This document shows, piece by piece, positions 44,965 to 54,714 of a stretch of DNA of 64,000 bases (position 1 is the stretch's first letter; every line of letters begins with the position of its first letter). The stretch spans positions 95,351-159,350 of the forward strand of contig NZ_BALE01000012.1 in assembly GCF_000963885.1 (NCBI RefSeq). The letters run 5' to 3'. The DNA comes from Tanticharoenia sakaeratensis NBRC 103193. GTDB lineage: Bacteria; Pseudomonadota; Alphaproteobacteria; Acetobacterales; Acetobacteraceae. The position numbers were made by a program, and so were the translations under genes. The notes under the pieces are model-generated. The model saw only the letters and a list, made by a program, of their open reading frames with translations. It had not been told where the DNA came from and did no database searches.

Positions 44965-45895
44965 CGGCGTCCACGAGGCGAAAGCGGATTTTGCCCTGGA
45001 GAAGACCGGCCGGCTTCAGGACATGCAGTCCCCGGTCGGGAATCTCGGGATGATGAATGGCGTCGTTCATGTTGCTGACCGGCTCCATGGCAACGAAGGG
45101 TTTGCCCGGTGCGGTGAAGACCACGAGATGGTGGAAGACCGGGTCGGCCTCGATTGTCATGCTCAGACCCGAGTCGTTCCAGTCGACCCTGGCATGGCCC
45201 GACCAGCCGGAGAAACAGTTGTCGATCGCGCGGGCCGAGACGTCCGTCGGGCCGGAAAATCCCCACTCTCCTGCTGCCGTCGCATGCTTCTGTGGAAGGT
45301 TGGACGCGTCGGACAGCCAGACGCCGCGCGCATCGAAGCTCACGCGCATGTCCTCGCTGCGGGGGAAGAACGGGTGAAACCCGAACCCGACCGGCTGAGG
45401 ACGGGTGTCGCGATTTTCAACGACGAGCTCCACATCCAGGCCATTTTCCACCAGGGCGTAGCTGAGGGCCGCGCGATAGGTGAACGGCCACTGCATGGCG
45501 GGGTCCGTGCCGTCGAGCGTATTTTCCGGTCGATGGTCCAGGATGAGGACCGCCCGGTCTTCGGACTGATGCGCGACCGTCCATTCCCGCTCCCAGGCAT
45601 TGCCATGGATACTGTTCGATTCGCCCAGAATGTTCGGAGACAGCGCAAAGGTTTCGCCCTCGAACGTGAAATGCGCGTCCGCAATCCGGTTCGAATACGG
45701 GACGAGCGGGTATGCCGCGACTGGATGGTGCTCCTGGGCGATCAGGTTCGGGTCGGCCACCGGCTGCAGCAGGGCGCGATCGCCGCTTGTCCAGCCGGCA
45801 ATGGCGCCGCCGAGTGTTGGAAGCAGGTCCAGCCGGTGCGCCCCGCGTGTCAGGGTCAGGACCTGCGGCCCGGTTTGGGTGGTGGACTCGCTCAT
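44957..45895 (-). CDS. Aldose 1-epimerase family protein
   Basis: Interconverts anomers of aldoses. The 312-residue protein has the GalM fold's catalytic residues: His in GESNSIHGNAWEREW, His in FGFHPFFPR, and Glu in AMEPVSN. It is divergent from the large sugar-uptake operon starting at 46050, which suggests mutarotation of an imported sugar. It overlaps greB at its 3' end. Confidence 0.88.
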   Translation of the reverse strand: MSESTTQTGPQVLTLTRGAHRLDLLPTLGGAIAGWTSGDRALLQPVADPNLIAQEHHPVAAYPLVPYSNRIADAHFTFEGETFALSPNILGESNSIHGNAWEREWTVAHQSEDRAVLILDHRPENTLDGTDPAMQWPFTYRAALSYALVENGLDVELVVENRDTRPQPVGFGFHPFFPRSEDMRVSFDARGVWLSDASNLPQKHATAAGEWGFSGPTDVSARAIDNCFSGWSGHARVDWNDSGLSMTIEADPVFHHLVVFTAPGKPFVAMEPVSNMNDAIHHPEIPDRGLHVLKPAGLLQGKIRFRLVDADG

Positions 45896-46011
45896 CGCTC
45901 AATTCTCCCGGCCATCTGAAACGCGGCCGTCTGACCCCGCGTCATACGCCCCACACGGAAAGATGACATTACGATCGGATTACACCGAGTTAATATGAGA
46001 CAGATCGAACA

Positions 46012-46035
46012 GTCCGATGTGCGGATTGTCCGATG
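46012..46035. promoter_or_regulatory. Direct repeat just upstream of the sugar operon
   Basis: GTCCGATG occurs twice, at 46012-46019 and 46028-46035, 16 bp apart start to start, immediately before the first transporter gene. The spacing and position would suit a regulator site, but no regulator is known and it may be chance. Confidence 0.3.
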
Positions 46036-46049
46036 AGAGATCCATATCG

Positions 46050-47612
46050 ATGACTGACCATCCGATCTCCCAGGCGCCTGATGACAACCGGTCCGACCCG
46101 GAAACTCCGGCGCTCGAGATGCAGCATATATCCAAAAGCTTTCCCGGTGTGCGTGCCCTGTCCGACGTGTCCCTTCGCGCCTATGGCGGCGAGGTTCTGG
46201 CGCTGATGGGCGAGAACGGCGCTGGAAAATCGACCCTCATGAAGATCCTGTCAGGGGCCTATTCCGCCGATCCGGGCGGGGAGATCCGGATCAATGGCCG
46301 CAGGGTTTCGATCGACAGCCCTCTGGCCGCCCGTGCTGCCGGCATTGCGATCATCTACCAGGAGCTGGCGCTCGCGCCCAATCTGACGGTCGCCGAAAAC
46401 ATCTACCTTGGCAACGAGCCGAAACGTCGCGGCATGATGGATCGTGCCGGGATGAACGCCGCTTCGGCCCCGCTTCTCGAACGGCTCGGCGTTCCGTTCG
46501 GACCTGAGACGATCGTCTCAAGTCTGTCGGTTGCCGAACAGCAGCTTGTGGAGATCGCGCGCTCCCTGCACCGCAAGTCGTCGATTCTCATTCTGGACGA
46601 GCCGACGACGGCCCTGTCCTCCCGCGAAACCGAGCGCCTGTTCGCCCTGGTGCGGCAGTTGCGCGAAGAAGGCATCGCGCTGATTTACATCAGCCACCGC
46701 ATGGCCGAGGTCGACGAGCTTGCCGACCGGGTCGCCGTGCTGCGCGATGGATGTGCCGTGGGCACCTTGGCCCGGCATGAACTGAGCCGTGCCGCGATCG
46801 TGCACATGATGGTCGGGCGGGACCTGTCGGGATTTTACGTCAAGCACCGCGATCCGCTGGCGGTCTTCAATGATGTCGTCATGGACGTCCAGCATCTCTC
46901 GGATCATGCCGGACGGGTGCGCGACTGCAGCCTGACGCTTCACCGCGGCGAAGTGCTCGGCCTCGCCGGCCTGGTCGGGGCCGGACGCACGGAGCTCGCC
47001 CGCCTGATCTTTGGCGCGGAGCAGCCGAAATCCGGTCGCATCATCCTCGATGGCATGCCGTTCGCGCCACGTCGGCCGCGCGACGCACTCGACCGCGGGA
47101 TCGCGTATCTCACGGAAGACCGCAAGGCGCTGGGGCTGTTCCTGGATATGTCCTGTGCTGCGAACATCAATCTCGGCGTCATCGAGCAGGATGCCCGCGG
47201 GGGCGTGCTGGATCGCAAACACGGCCGGGCGCGCGCGAAAAACGCGTTTTCATCGCTCGGCGTGCGGGCCGCCAGCCCGATCGTCTCCGTCGGCGGTCTC
47301 TCCGGCGGCAACCAGCAGAAAGTTCTTCTGGGACGGTTGCTGGAAACCGGGCCGAAGGTGCTGATCCTCGACGAGCCGACACGTGGCGTCGATATCGGCG
47401 CGAAAGCCGAAATCTACAGGCTGATCGGTGAACTTGCCGCAAAAGGCCTCGCGATTCTCGTCATCTCCAGCGAGATGCCCGAGATCGTGGGCCTGTGCGA
47501 TCGGGTGCTGGTGATGCGCGAAGGCACGATCATGGGTGAGGTCGGCGGCAATGGCGCAGCCGAGATCACGCAGGAAGCCATCATGGAATACGCCGCAGGT
47601 ATCGCGGCCTGA
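46050..47612 (+). CDS. Sugar ABC transporter ATPase (RbsA/MglA type, duplicated domain)
   Basis: Energises a CUT2-class sugar importer. The 520-residue protein has two ABC domains. The first has the intact Walker [10 protein letters not shown] at 54-62 and signature LSVAEQQ. The second has the degenerate P-loop [10 protein letters not shown] usual in this class, and signature LSGGNQQ with [12 protein letters not shown]. The ATG at 46050 is used because the reading before it is not conserved. A permease and binding protein follow, making a complete importer. The sugar is not identified; pentose or pentitol is plausible given xylFGH alongside. Confidence 0.92.
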   Translation: MTDHPISQAPDDNRSDPETPALEMQHISKSFPGVRALSDVSLRAYGGEVLALMGENGAGKSTLMKILSGAYSADPGGEIRINGRRVSIDSPLAARAAGIAIIYQELALAPNLTVAENIYLGNEPKRRGMMDRAGMNAASAPLLERLGVPFGPETIVSSLSVAEQQLVEIARSLHRKSSILILDEPTTALSSRETERLFALVRQLREEGIALIYISHRMAEVDELADRVAVLRDGCAVGTLARHELSRAAIVHMMVGRDLSGFYVKHRDPLAVFNDVVMDVQHLSDHAGRVRDCSLTLHRGEVLGLAGLVGAGRTELARLIFGAEQPKSGRIILDGMPFAPRRPRDALDRGIAYLTEDRKALGLFLDMSCAANINLGVIEQDARGGVLDRKHGRARAKNAFSSLGVRAASPIVSVGGLSGGNQQKVLLGRLLETGPKVLILDEPTRGVDIGAKAEIYRLIGELAAKGLAILVISSEMPEIVGLCDRVLVMREGTIMGEVGGNGAAEITQEAIMEYAAGIAA

Positions 47613-47642
47613 TACCACGTCAATTCCAAGGATTTACGGGTC

Positions 47643-48662
47643 ATGACGTCCACGACCTCCTCTGCGCTGCGTACCGCTCCGCAACAGGTTTCGACATCGC
47701 GTGAGCGCATGCGCAGTGCGATCCAGGCCGCAGGCATGTTGCCCGTGCTTGTGCTGCTGGCAGTCGGTTTTCATCTGCTGGGTGGCTACCGCTTTCTCAG
47801 CGGGCAGAACCTCTCGATCGTGGCCCAGCAGGCTGCGATCAATATCGTTCTGGCCTCGGGCATGACGTTCGTCATCCTGACGGGCGGGATTGATCTTTCG
47901 GTCGGTTCGATCCTCGCCGCATCGGCGATGGGCGGCCTGATCGTCTCCCTGATGCACGGGTTCGGATTTCTGGCGATCCCGGCCTGTCTTTTCGTGGGCC
48001 TCCTCATCGGCGCGATCAACGGCGTCCTGATTGCAGGCATCCGTATCCCGCCGTTTATCGCAACCCTCGGCACCCTGACGGCCGTACGCGGCATTGCACG
48101 TCTGATGGGCGGCGACCGTACGGTGTTCAATGCCGATCTGCCCTATGCGTGGATCGGCAATGACGGGATCGCGATCACCTCGACGCTGGTCATTCCCTGG
48201 CTTGCCGTGATCGCGCTGCTCGTGGTCGTGGCGTCGTGGTTCGTCCTGCGTCGCACCGTGCTGGGCGTGCATATCTACGCGGTGGGCGGCAACCCGTCGG
48301 CCGCGCGCCTGTCCGGTGTTCGCGTCGGTGCCGTCCTGATGTTCGTCTATTGCCTCTCGGGCCTGCTGGCCGGCCTGGGCGGTGTGATGTCATCGGCACG
48401 ACTCTACGCCGCCAATGGTCTGCAACTGGGTCAGTCCTACGAACTGGACGCTATCGCAGCCGTGATCCTCGGCGGCACTTCCTTCGTCGGCGGCATCGGA
48501 TCGATCTGGGGCACGCTCGTCGGCGGCCTCATGATCGCGGTGCTGACCAACGGCCTCGTTCTCGTGGGCGTGTCCGACATCTGGCAATTCATCGTCAAGG
48601 GACTGGTGATCATTATCGCCGTCGCCCTCGACCGCTTCCGCCAGCCTGCGGCACGCACCTGA
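47643..48662 (+). CDS. Sugar ABC transporter permease (RbsC/CUT2 type)
   Basis: Inner-membrane channel for the importer. The 339-residue protein has about nine helices and the family segments MTFVILTGGIDLSVGSILA, GAINGVLIAGIRIPPFIATLGT and AIAAVILGGTSFVGGIGSIWGT. It starts 30 bp after the ATPase gene and is followed 41 bp on by the binding protein gene. Confidence 0.93.
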   Translation: MTSTTSSALRTAPQQVSTSRERMRSAIQAAGMLPVLVLLAVGFHLLGGYRFLSGQNLSIVAQQAAINIVLASGMTFVILTGGIDLSVGSILAASAMGGLIVSLMHGFGFLAIPACLFVGLLIGAINGVLIAGIRIPPFIATLGTLTAVRGIARLMGGDRTVFNADLPYAWIGNDGIAITSTLVIPWLAVIALLVVVASWFVLRRTVLGVHIYAVGGNPSAARLSGVRVGAVLMFVYCLSGLLAGLGGVMSSARLYAANGLQLGQSYELDAIAAVILGGTSFVGGIGSIWGTLVGGLMIAVLTNGLVLVGVSDIWQFIVKGLVIIIAVALDRFRQPAART

Positions 48663-48703
48663 GCACATTTCTGCCCTCAGTCTCATTTCTTCGGACAAAG
48701 TCC

Positions 48704-49642
48704 ATGAACAAAACTGCAGCTTTTCTCTCCGGTGTCGCCATGGCGGCGGTCGCCGCCGTAACACCTGCGTCCGCCAAACCGATCAACTCGATCGGCGTGA
48801 CACTCGGTTCGCTCGGAAACCCCTATTTCGTGGCGCTCACCCAGGGCGCCACGGCCGAGGCCCGCAAGACCAATCCGCAGGCCCACGTCATCGCACTTTC
48901 GGCTGATTACGATCTGAACAAGCAGTTTTCCCAGATCGACAATTTCATCGCATCCGGCGTGCAGCTGATCCTGATCAACGCCGTCGATCCCCAGGCGATC
49001 CTGCCGGCGATCAAGCGGGCACAGGCTGCCGGCATCGTCGTGGTGGCCGTCGACGTGAAGGCTGCGGGCGCCGATGCGACCGTGCAGACCGATAACGTCG
49101 AGGCGGGTCGCCTCTCCTGCGCGTTCCTGGCCAAGTCGCTCGGCGGCAAGGGCAACGTCGCCATTCAGAACGGGCCGCAGGTCTCGGCCGTGATCGATCG
49201 CGTCACCGGCTGCAAGCAGGCCTTCTCGCAGGCCCCCGGAATCCACGTCGTGACGGACGACCAGAACGGCCAGGGGTCACGCGACGGCGGATTTTCGATC
49301 ATGCAGGGCTATCTCGTCCGTTATCCGAACCTGAACGGCGTCTTCACGATCAACGATCCGCAGGCGGTAGGATCGGATCTCGCCATCCGTCAGGGTCATG
49401 GCCACGACATCATCGTAACGTCCGTCGACGGCGCCCCGGATTTTGTCTCGGCGCTGAAAAGCGGTCATTCGGCCATCAAGGCATCGTCCACGCAGGATCC
49501 ATACCAGATGGGTGCCAACGCCGTGGATATGGCGCAGGCGATCATCGACGGACATGGCCAGCGCGGCCAGACGAAGCTGATGGCGCCCGTGCTGGTCAAT
49601 AGCGACAATGTCGGCAGCTATCGCGGCTGGACGGAACACTGA
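48704..49642 (+). CDS. Periplasmic sugar-binding protein of the CUT2 importer (first copy)
   Basis: A 312-residue type I periplasmic binding protein with a signal peptide (cut after PASA, residue 24). It contains [39 protein letters not shown] and NDPQAVGSD. The close similarity to the binding protein at 53735 (most blocks identical or conservatively changed) marks the two as duplicates. The ATG at 48704 directly precedes the signal sequence. The ligand is likely a pentose, pentitol or related polyol by context only. Confidence 0.92.
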   Translation: MNKTAAFLSGVAMAAVAAVTPASAKPINSIGVTLGSLGNPYFVALTQGATAEARKTNPQAHVIALSADYDLNKQFSQIDNFIASGVQLILINAVDPQAILPAIKRAQAAGIVVVAVDVKAAGADATVQTDNVEAGRLSCAFLAKSLGGKGNVAIQNGPQVSAVIDRVTGCKQAFSQAPGIHVVTDDQNGQGSRDGGFSIMQGYLVRYPNLNGVFTINDPQAVGSDLAIRQGHGHDIIVTSVDGAPDFVSALKSGHSAIKASSTQDPYQMGANAVDMAQAIIDGHGQRGQTKLMAPVLVNSDNVGSYRGWTEH

Positions 49643-49724
49643 CGCCGCACCCGCCGCCCTTCCCTTTCAAGAACGAGTGTTACCCCATGGCTGCAAGGAC
49701 GGTCCGCGCAGCCGGAGACCTCCC

Positions 49725-50744
49725 ATGAAACGTCGCACTTTCGTGTCCCTGCTTGGCACGGCGCCAGCCGCCGCGTGGCTTGCCGAGCAGATACCCTCGG
49801 CATTTGCCGATACGGCGCATCCGAAACTCGGTTTTTCCATCGACGATCTGCGCGTCGAGCGCTGGTCGCGCGATCGGGACTATTTCGTGGCGGCCGCCAA
49901 GGCGCTCGGCGCCACGACCAATGTTCAGTCTGCGGACGCCAGTGAGCAACGGCAGACGTCGCAGCTCGAGAACCTGATCTCGCGCAACATGGACGCGCTC
50001 GTCATTGTCCCATTCAACGCCAATGCGCTCACTAATGTCGTATCCGAGGCGAAGCAGGCGAACATCAAGACGATCTCGTACGATCGCATGATCCTGGGTG
50101 CCGACATCGATGCCTATGTCTCGTTCGATAACGTCCGGGTCGGCCAGATGCAGGCGCAGGCCGTCGTCGACGTCAAACCCAAGGGGAACTACTTTCTGCT
50201 CGGCGGCGCACCGACGGATAACAACGCAAAGCTCCTGCGGCAGGGCCAGATGAAGGTGCTGCAACCGCTGATTGATCGCGGCGATATCAAGATCGTCGGC
50301 GCGCGGTACGTGCCTGAATGGAGCCCGTCCCAGGCCCTGTCGATCATCGAGGACGCGCTGACCGCCCAGAACAACAAGATCGACGGCATTGTCGCCTCGA
50401 ACGACGGTGTTGCTGGCGGTGCGATCCAGGCCCTTCAGGGCCAGGGTCTCGCGGGCAAGGTGCCTGTGTCCGGCCAGGACAGCGATCTTGCCGCCATCAA
50501 GCGTATTCTCGATGGCACGCAGACCTCCACGGTCTACAAGCCGCTCAAGCAGATCGCCTCCACAGCCGCCCAGACCGCCGTTCAGCTCGTGCGCGGTGAA
50601 AAGCCCCCGTTCAACGCGCAGATCAATAATGGCGTGAAGAACGTCGATACGATCCTGCTCACACCGATCCTGATCACCCGCGAAAACGTCCACGTTCTCG
50701 TTCGTGATGGTTTCTATACAGCTGCCCAACTCGGAATGAAGTAG
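49725..50744 (+). CDS. xylF: D-xylose-binding periplasmic protein
   Basis: Binds D-xylose for the XylFGH importer. The 339-residue protein matches XylF closely: [19 protein letters not shown], the [20 protein letters not shown] region, and [18 protein letters not shown]. The signal peptide starts with [10 protein letters not shown], a twin-arginine-like motif, so export by Tat is possible. It is followed 7 bp on by xylG. The ATG at 49725 precedes the signal. Confidence 0.93.
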   Translation: MKRRTFVSLLGTAPAAAWLAEQIPSAFADTAHPKLGFSIDDLRVERWSRDRDYFVAAAKALGATTNVQSADASEQRQTSQLENLISRNMDALVIVPFNANALTNVVSEAKQANIKTISYDRMILGADIDAYVSFDNVRVGQMQAQAVVDVKPKGNYFLLGGAPTDNNAKLLRQGQMKVLQPLIDRGDIKIVGARYVPEWSPSQALSIIEDALTAQNNKIDGIVASNDGVAGGAIQALQGQGLAGKVPVSGQDSDLAAIKRILDGTQTSTVYKPLKQIASTAAQTAVQLVRGEKPPFNAQINNGVKNVDTILLTPILITRENVHVLVRDGFYTAAQLGMK

Positions 50745-50751
50745 GCGTGCC

Positions 50752-52353
50752 ATGCTGGCGGAACCGCTGACACCCGTGCAGGACACGCCGCGCACGGGTG
50801 CACCTCTTCTCGAAATGCGCGGCATCAGGAAGAGCTTTTCCGGTGTGGCCGCGCTGGATGGGATCGATCTCGTCGTGCATGCGGGCGAATGCGTCGGCCT
50901 GTGCGGCGAGAACGGCGCCGGCAAATCCACGATGATGAAGGTGCTGTCGGCGGTTTATCCCTATGGCACCTGGGAAGGGCAGATCCTGTGGGAAGGCCGT
51001 GAACTCCGGGCGAATTCGATCCGGGACACGGAAGCCGCCGGCATCGTCATCATCCATCAGGAACTCATGCTCGTTCCGCAATTGTCCGTTGCCGAGAACA
51101 TCTTTCTCGGACGCGAACCGACGCGGCACGGGCAGATCGACTTCGACGCGATGAACGCCCAGTCGCAGGTGCTGCTGCGCAGGCTCCGCATGGGACACAT
51201 CAACCCCGCGGAGCCCGTCAGCCATTATGGCGGCGGCGAGCAGCAACTGATCGAGATCGCCCGTGCGCTCGCGAAGAACGCACGGTTGCTGATCCTCGAC
51301 GAGCCGTCCTCGTCGCTGAGCCGCTCGGAAATCGACACCCTGCTCAGCCTGATCCGCGATCTCAAGGAAAGCGGCGTTGCGTGCGTCTATATTTCGCACA
51401 AGCTCGATGAGGTCGCGGCCATTGCCGACAGCGTGACCGTCATCAGGGACGGCCGGTTTATTGGCTCGGCGCCCATGAGCGGCCTGTCGCCACGTGAGAT
51501 CATTCGCATGATGGTCGGCCGCGAGATGACCAATCTCTACCCGCGCGAGCCGCACGAAATCGGTGATGTCGTGTTCGAGGCCCGGCACGTGACGGCGTTC
51601 TCCCGACATGATCGGTCCCGCAAGCGCGTCGACGACGTGTCGTTTTCGGTGCGTCGCGGCGAGATCGTCGGCATTGCCGGTCTGGTTGGCGCCGGGCGCA
51701 CCGAGCTCGTCAGCAGCGTGTTCGGATCCTATCCCGGCGAGCATACGGCCGAAATCTACATCGAAGGACGAAAATGCGCGATCCGCTCGCCACGCGATGC
51801 GGTGAAGGCCGGGATCTGCATGGTGCCGGAAGACCGCAAGGCGCACGGCATCGTGCCGGGCATGGCGGTCGGGCACAACATGACGATGGCGACCCTGCCG
51901 CAGTTCGCACGCCATGGCGTGCTGGACGTGGACAGCGAAGGTCGTGCGATCGACCATGACATCGCGGCCATGCGCATCCGGACCGCAAGCCCTGCCCTCG
52001 CCATTTCCAACCTGTCCGGCGGCAATCAGCAGAAGGCGGTGATCTCTCGCATGCTGATGCCCAAGCCCCGCGTCCTCATCCTCGACGAGCCCACACGGGG
52101 CGTCGATGTCGGCGCCAAATACGAGATCTATCGGTTGATCTACGAACTCGCGCGAGATGGTGTCGCGATCATCATGGTCTCGTCCGAACTGCCGGAAGTC
52201 CTCGGCATCAGCGACCGGGTGCTGGTGATCGGCGAAGGCCGGCTGCGCGGGGACTTCACCAACGACGGACTGACCCAGGAACAGGTTCTCTCGGCCGCGA
52301 TCGGCGCGGACACGTCCGACGCCCATCCGGCCCAGACCGCAGGACAACTCTGA
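50752..52353 (+). CDS. xylG: Xylose ABC transporter ATPase
   Basis: The 533-residue duplicated ATPase has Walker [10 protein letters not shown] and signature YGGGEQQ in the first domain. The second domain has the degenerate [10 protein letters not shown] loop and signature LSGGNQQ, as in all sugar ATPases of this class. The sequence around [26 protein letters not shown] is characteristic of XylG. It lies between xylF and xylH with spacings of 7 bp and 1 bp. Confidence 0.93.
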   Translation: MLAEPLTPVQDTPRTGAPLLEMRGIRKSFSGVAALDGIDLVVHAGECVGLCGENGAGKSTMMKVLSAVYPYGTWEGQILWEGRELRANSIRDTEAAGIVIIHQELMLVPQLSVAENIFLGREPTRHGQIDFDAMNAQSQVLLRRLRMGHINPAEPVSHYGGGEQQLIEIARALAKNARLLILDEPSSSLSRSEIDTLLSLIRDLKESGVACVYISHKLDEVAAIADSVTVIRDGRFIGSAPMSGLSPREIIRMMVGREMTNLYPREPHEIGDVVFEARHVTAFSRHDRSRKRVDDVSFSVRRGEIVGIAGLVGAGRTELVSSVFGSYPGEHTAEIYIEGRKCAIRSPRDAVKAGICMVPEDRKAHGIVPGMAVGHNMTMATLPQFARHGVLDVDSEGRAIDHDIAAMRIRTASPALAISNLSGGNQQKAVISRMLMPKPRVLILDEPTRGVDVGAKYEIYRLIYELARDGVAIIMVSSELPEVLGISDRVLVIGEGRLRGDFTNDGLTQEQVLSAAIGADTSDAHPAQTAGQL

Positions 52354-52354
52354 C

Positions 52355-53554
52355 ATGGCGCCCGAAGCTCAAACTGCGAACCCCACATTCGTGCCTCCGC
52401 CCCGCGCGCGCCAGCCGCGCTCGGTCCGCTCCGTGCGGGATGCGTTCGCGCGCAACAAGATCCTGGCGTTGATCGTCGCGATCGTGGTCGTGGGCGCGTT
52501 CTTTTCCTACATGACGGGCGGCGACTTCACGTTGCCGCGCAACCTGTCGAACCTCCTGCGCCAGATGGCGATCACGGGCATGCTGGCCTGCGGGATGAGT
52601 TTCGTCATCATCTCCGGTGAAATCGATCTGTCTGTCGGCTCGCTGCTCGGGCTTCTCGGCGGCGTTGCGGCACTGCTCGACGTTGCGCATGTCCCGGCTT
52701 ATGCCACCGTGCCGATCGTCCTCCTGTGCGGCGCCGCTGTCGGGGCGTTCAACGGATTCTGGGTCGCCTATCTGAACATTCCGTCGTTCATCGTCGGTCT
52801 GGCCGGGATGCTGACCTTCCGGGGCATCGTCATCGGCGTGACCGGCGGCGAGACCATCGCACCCGTGTCCCAGGCGCTGGTCAGGATCGGACAGTCCTAC
52901 GTGCCGCTTCGGATCGGTGATGCCTGTGCAGTTGTCCTGTTCGGCGTCCTGGCGGTGACGACATGGCGCACGCATCAGCGCCGCCTGGCCGTGGGTCTCG
53001 CGACAGCACCCGCATGGCAGGTCTATCTGCGGATCGCTCTTTACGCAGCCGTCATCGGCGGCTTCATGGTAGTGCTGGATTCGTACGAGGGCGTTCCCTT
53101 CCCCGTGCTGATTCTCCTGAGTGTCGCAGGCATTTTCAGCTTCGTCAGCCGTCAGACGGTGTTCGGTCGCCGCATTTACGCAATCGGCGGCAATCTTGAG
53201 GCGACTCGCCTGTCCGGCGTTGACGTCCGGCTGAACAAGCTGGTGATTTTCGCAATCATGGGCACGATGGCCGCCCTCGCCGGCCTCATCACGACAGCCC
53301 GCCTCGCCGCCGGCACGCCGTCGGCCGGCAGTCTTGGCGAGCTGGACGCCATCTCGTCATGCATCATCGGCGGCACGTCCATGCGCGGGGGCGCAGGCAC
53401 GGTCGCGGGTGCTTTGTTTGGCGCCCTGTTCATGGCGAGCCTCGATAACGGCATGTCCATGATGGGCCTCGACACGTTCTGGCAGATGATCGTGAAGGGC
53501 GTGATCCTGCTGCTTGCGGTCTGGCTGGACATCGCCACCAGCGCCCGGCGCTGA
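52355..53554 (+). CDS. xylH: Xylose ABC transporter permease
   Basis: The 399-residue permease has a long cytoplasmic N-terminus and the XylH segments MSFVIISGEIDLSVGSLLGLL, YLNIPSFIVGLAGMLTFRG and GTSMRGGAGTVAGALFGA. It is longer than RbsC-type permeases, as XylH is. It completes the xylFGH importer. No xylose isomerase or xylulokinase gene is in the window. Confidence 0.93.
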   Translation: MAPEAQTANPTFVPPPRARQPRSVRSVRDAFARNKILALIVAIVVVGAFFSYMTGGDFTLPRNLSNLLRQMAITGMLACGMSFVIISGEIDLSVGSLLGLLGGVAALLDVAHVPAYATVPIVLLCGAAVGAFNGFWVAYLNIPSFIVGLAGMLTFRGIVIGVTGGETIAPVSQALVRIGQSYVPLRIGDACAVVLFGVLAVTTWRTHQRRLAVGLATAPAWQVYLRIALYAAVIGGFMVVLDSYEGVPFPVLILLSVAGIFSFVSRQTVFGRRIYAIGGNLEATRLSGVDVRLNKLVIFAIMGTMAALAGLITTARLAAGTPSAGSLGELDAISSCIIGGTSMRGGAGTVAGALFGALFMASLDNGMSMMGLDTFWQMIVKGVILLLAVWLDIATSARR

Positions 53555-53562
53555 TGCGTTTT

Positions 53563-53598
53563 CGATGCAGGGCGAAAGCTCCGATCCGCCCTGCATCG
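53563..53598 (+). terminator. Hairpin after xylFGH
   Basis: CGATGCAGGGCG (53563-53574) pairs perfectly with CGCCCTGCATCG (53587-53598). This 12-bp stem with a 12-base loop starts 8 bp after the xylH stop. Only a weak T-rich stretch follows. It probably ends or attenuates the xylFGH transcript. Confidence 0.7.
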
Positions 53599-53600
53599 GT

Positions 53601-53616
53601 TAACGATATTTCGTTA
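53601..53616. promoter_or_regulatory. Palindromic operator candidate before the second binding protein
   Basis: TAACGA-TATT-TCGTTA, a perfect 6-bp palindrome, follows the xylH hairpin and lies about 120 bp before the second binding-protein gene. Placement and symmetry suggest a repressor site controlling the binding protein and dehydrogenase genes. No regulator gene is adjacent. Confidence 0.45.
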
Positions 53617-53734
53617 TATTCGTCGCTCATAAGTGTTGGATCGGCAAATTGACTTTGCACCTGCGGGCGCGCGGAATGACGACCCGGATGTAAAAAACCG
53701 GAGCATCATTCAACAAGGTTCCAGAGGTTTCTTC

Positions 53735-54682
53735 ATGTCGCGGACAGCCCGATCTTCCAGGTTCCTGTGCTCGATCGCAGCGTTGCTGGCAGGCAGCCTC
53801 GGCGCCGGTGCGGCGCACGCAGCCCCATCCAAAACGCTTGATACCGTCGGCATTTCGGTGGGATCGCTGGGCAACCCCTACTTCGTCTCTCTCGTCCGCG
53901 GCGCGACGGAAGCAGCTCACAAGATCAATCCGCAGGCGAAGATTCTTGCGGTATCGTCCGAATACGATCTGGGCAAACAGTCCGGCCAGATCGACAATTT
54001 CATCTCCGCCGGCGCAGACATCATTCTTCTGGCCGCCGCCGACCCGAACGCGATCGGCACTGCTGTCAGCCGTGCGCGTGCCGCCGGCATCGTCGTCATT
54101 GCCGTGGATGTCGCCGCCAAGAACGTCGATGCGACCGTGCAGACCGACAACACGCAGGCCGGTCGCCTGGCCTGCAAATATCTCGGCGAGACGCTCAAGC
54201 AGGGCAATATCGTCATTCAGACCGGCCCGCAGGTGTCCTCCATCATCGAGCGTATGAAGGGATGCCGGGAATCGCTTGCGAAATATCCCGAACTGAAAGT
54301 CCTGTCGGATAATCAGAACGGGAACGTGGCGCGTGATGGCGGCATGAACGTCATGATGGGACACCTGACGCGCTTTCCCGACTTCAAGGGCGTCTTCACG
54401 GTCGACGATCCCCAGGCGATCGGCGCGGAGCTCGCGGCGCGGCAACTGCACCGGACGAACATCATCATCTCATCCATTGACGGGTCGCCTGACGCCGTCA
54501 ACGCCATCAAGTCGGGCGGCATGATCAAGGCGACGGCATCGCAGAATCCAACGTTGGAAGGCAGCATGGCCGTGGACATCGGCTTCGGCCTCATGGACGG
54601 CCGCAAGCCGGAAAAGACGATGAACCTGATCGAGCCGGAACTCGTGACGATGGATACGGTCGCCCAGTACAAGGGCTGGTGA
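53735..54682 (+). CDS. Periplasmic sugar-binding protein (second copy)
   Basis: The 315-residue type I binding protein has a signal peptide (cut after AAHA, residue 29). It is a clear duplicate of the protein at 48704, with the same blocks: [50 protein letters not shown] and [10 protein letters not shown]. It has no permease or ATPase of its own; it probably shares the importer at 46050-48662 with a different ligand preference, which is inference. It has its own upstream spacer of 180 bp. The dehydrogenase gene follows 32 bp on. Confidence 0.9.
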   Translation: MSRTARSSRFLCSIAALLAGSLGAGAAHAAPSKTLDTVGISVGSLGNPYFVSLVRGATEAAHKINPQAKILAVSSEYDLGKQSGQIDNFISAGADIILLAAADPNAIGTAVSRARAAGIVVIAVDVAAKNVDATVQTDNTQAGRLACKYLGETLKQGNIVIQTGPQVSSIIERMKGCRESLAKYPELKVLSDNQNGNVARDGGMNVMMGHLTRFPDFKGVFTVDDPQAIGAELAARQLHRTNIIISSIDGSPDAVNAIKSGGMIKATASQNPTLEGSMAVDIGFGLMDGRKPEKTMNLIEPELVTMDTVAQYKGW

Positions 54683-54714
54683 ACCCGCGTCGCAAACAGG
54701 AAAGTCTTTCGAAA

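Noticed and set aside
54679..54714. GTG start for the polyol dehydrogenase, overlapping the binding-protein stop
   Set aside because: The extra 12 residues are not family-like; the ATG at 54715 gives the standard N-terminus, though coupling through the GTG remains possible.
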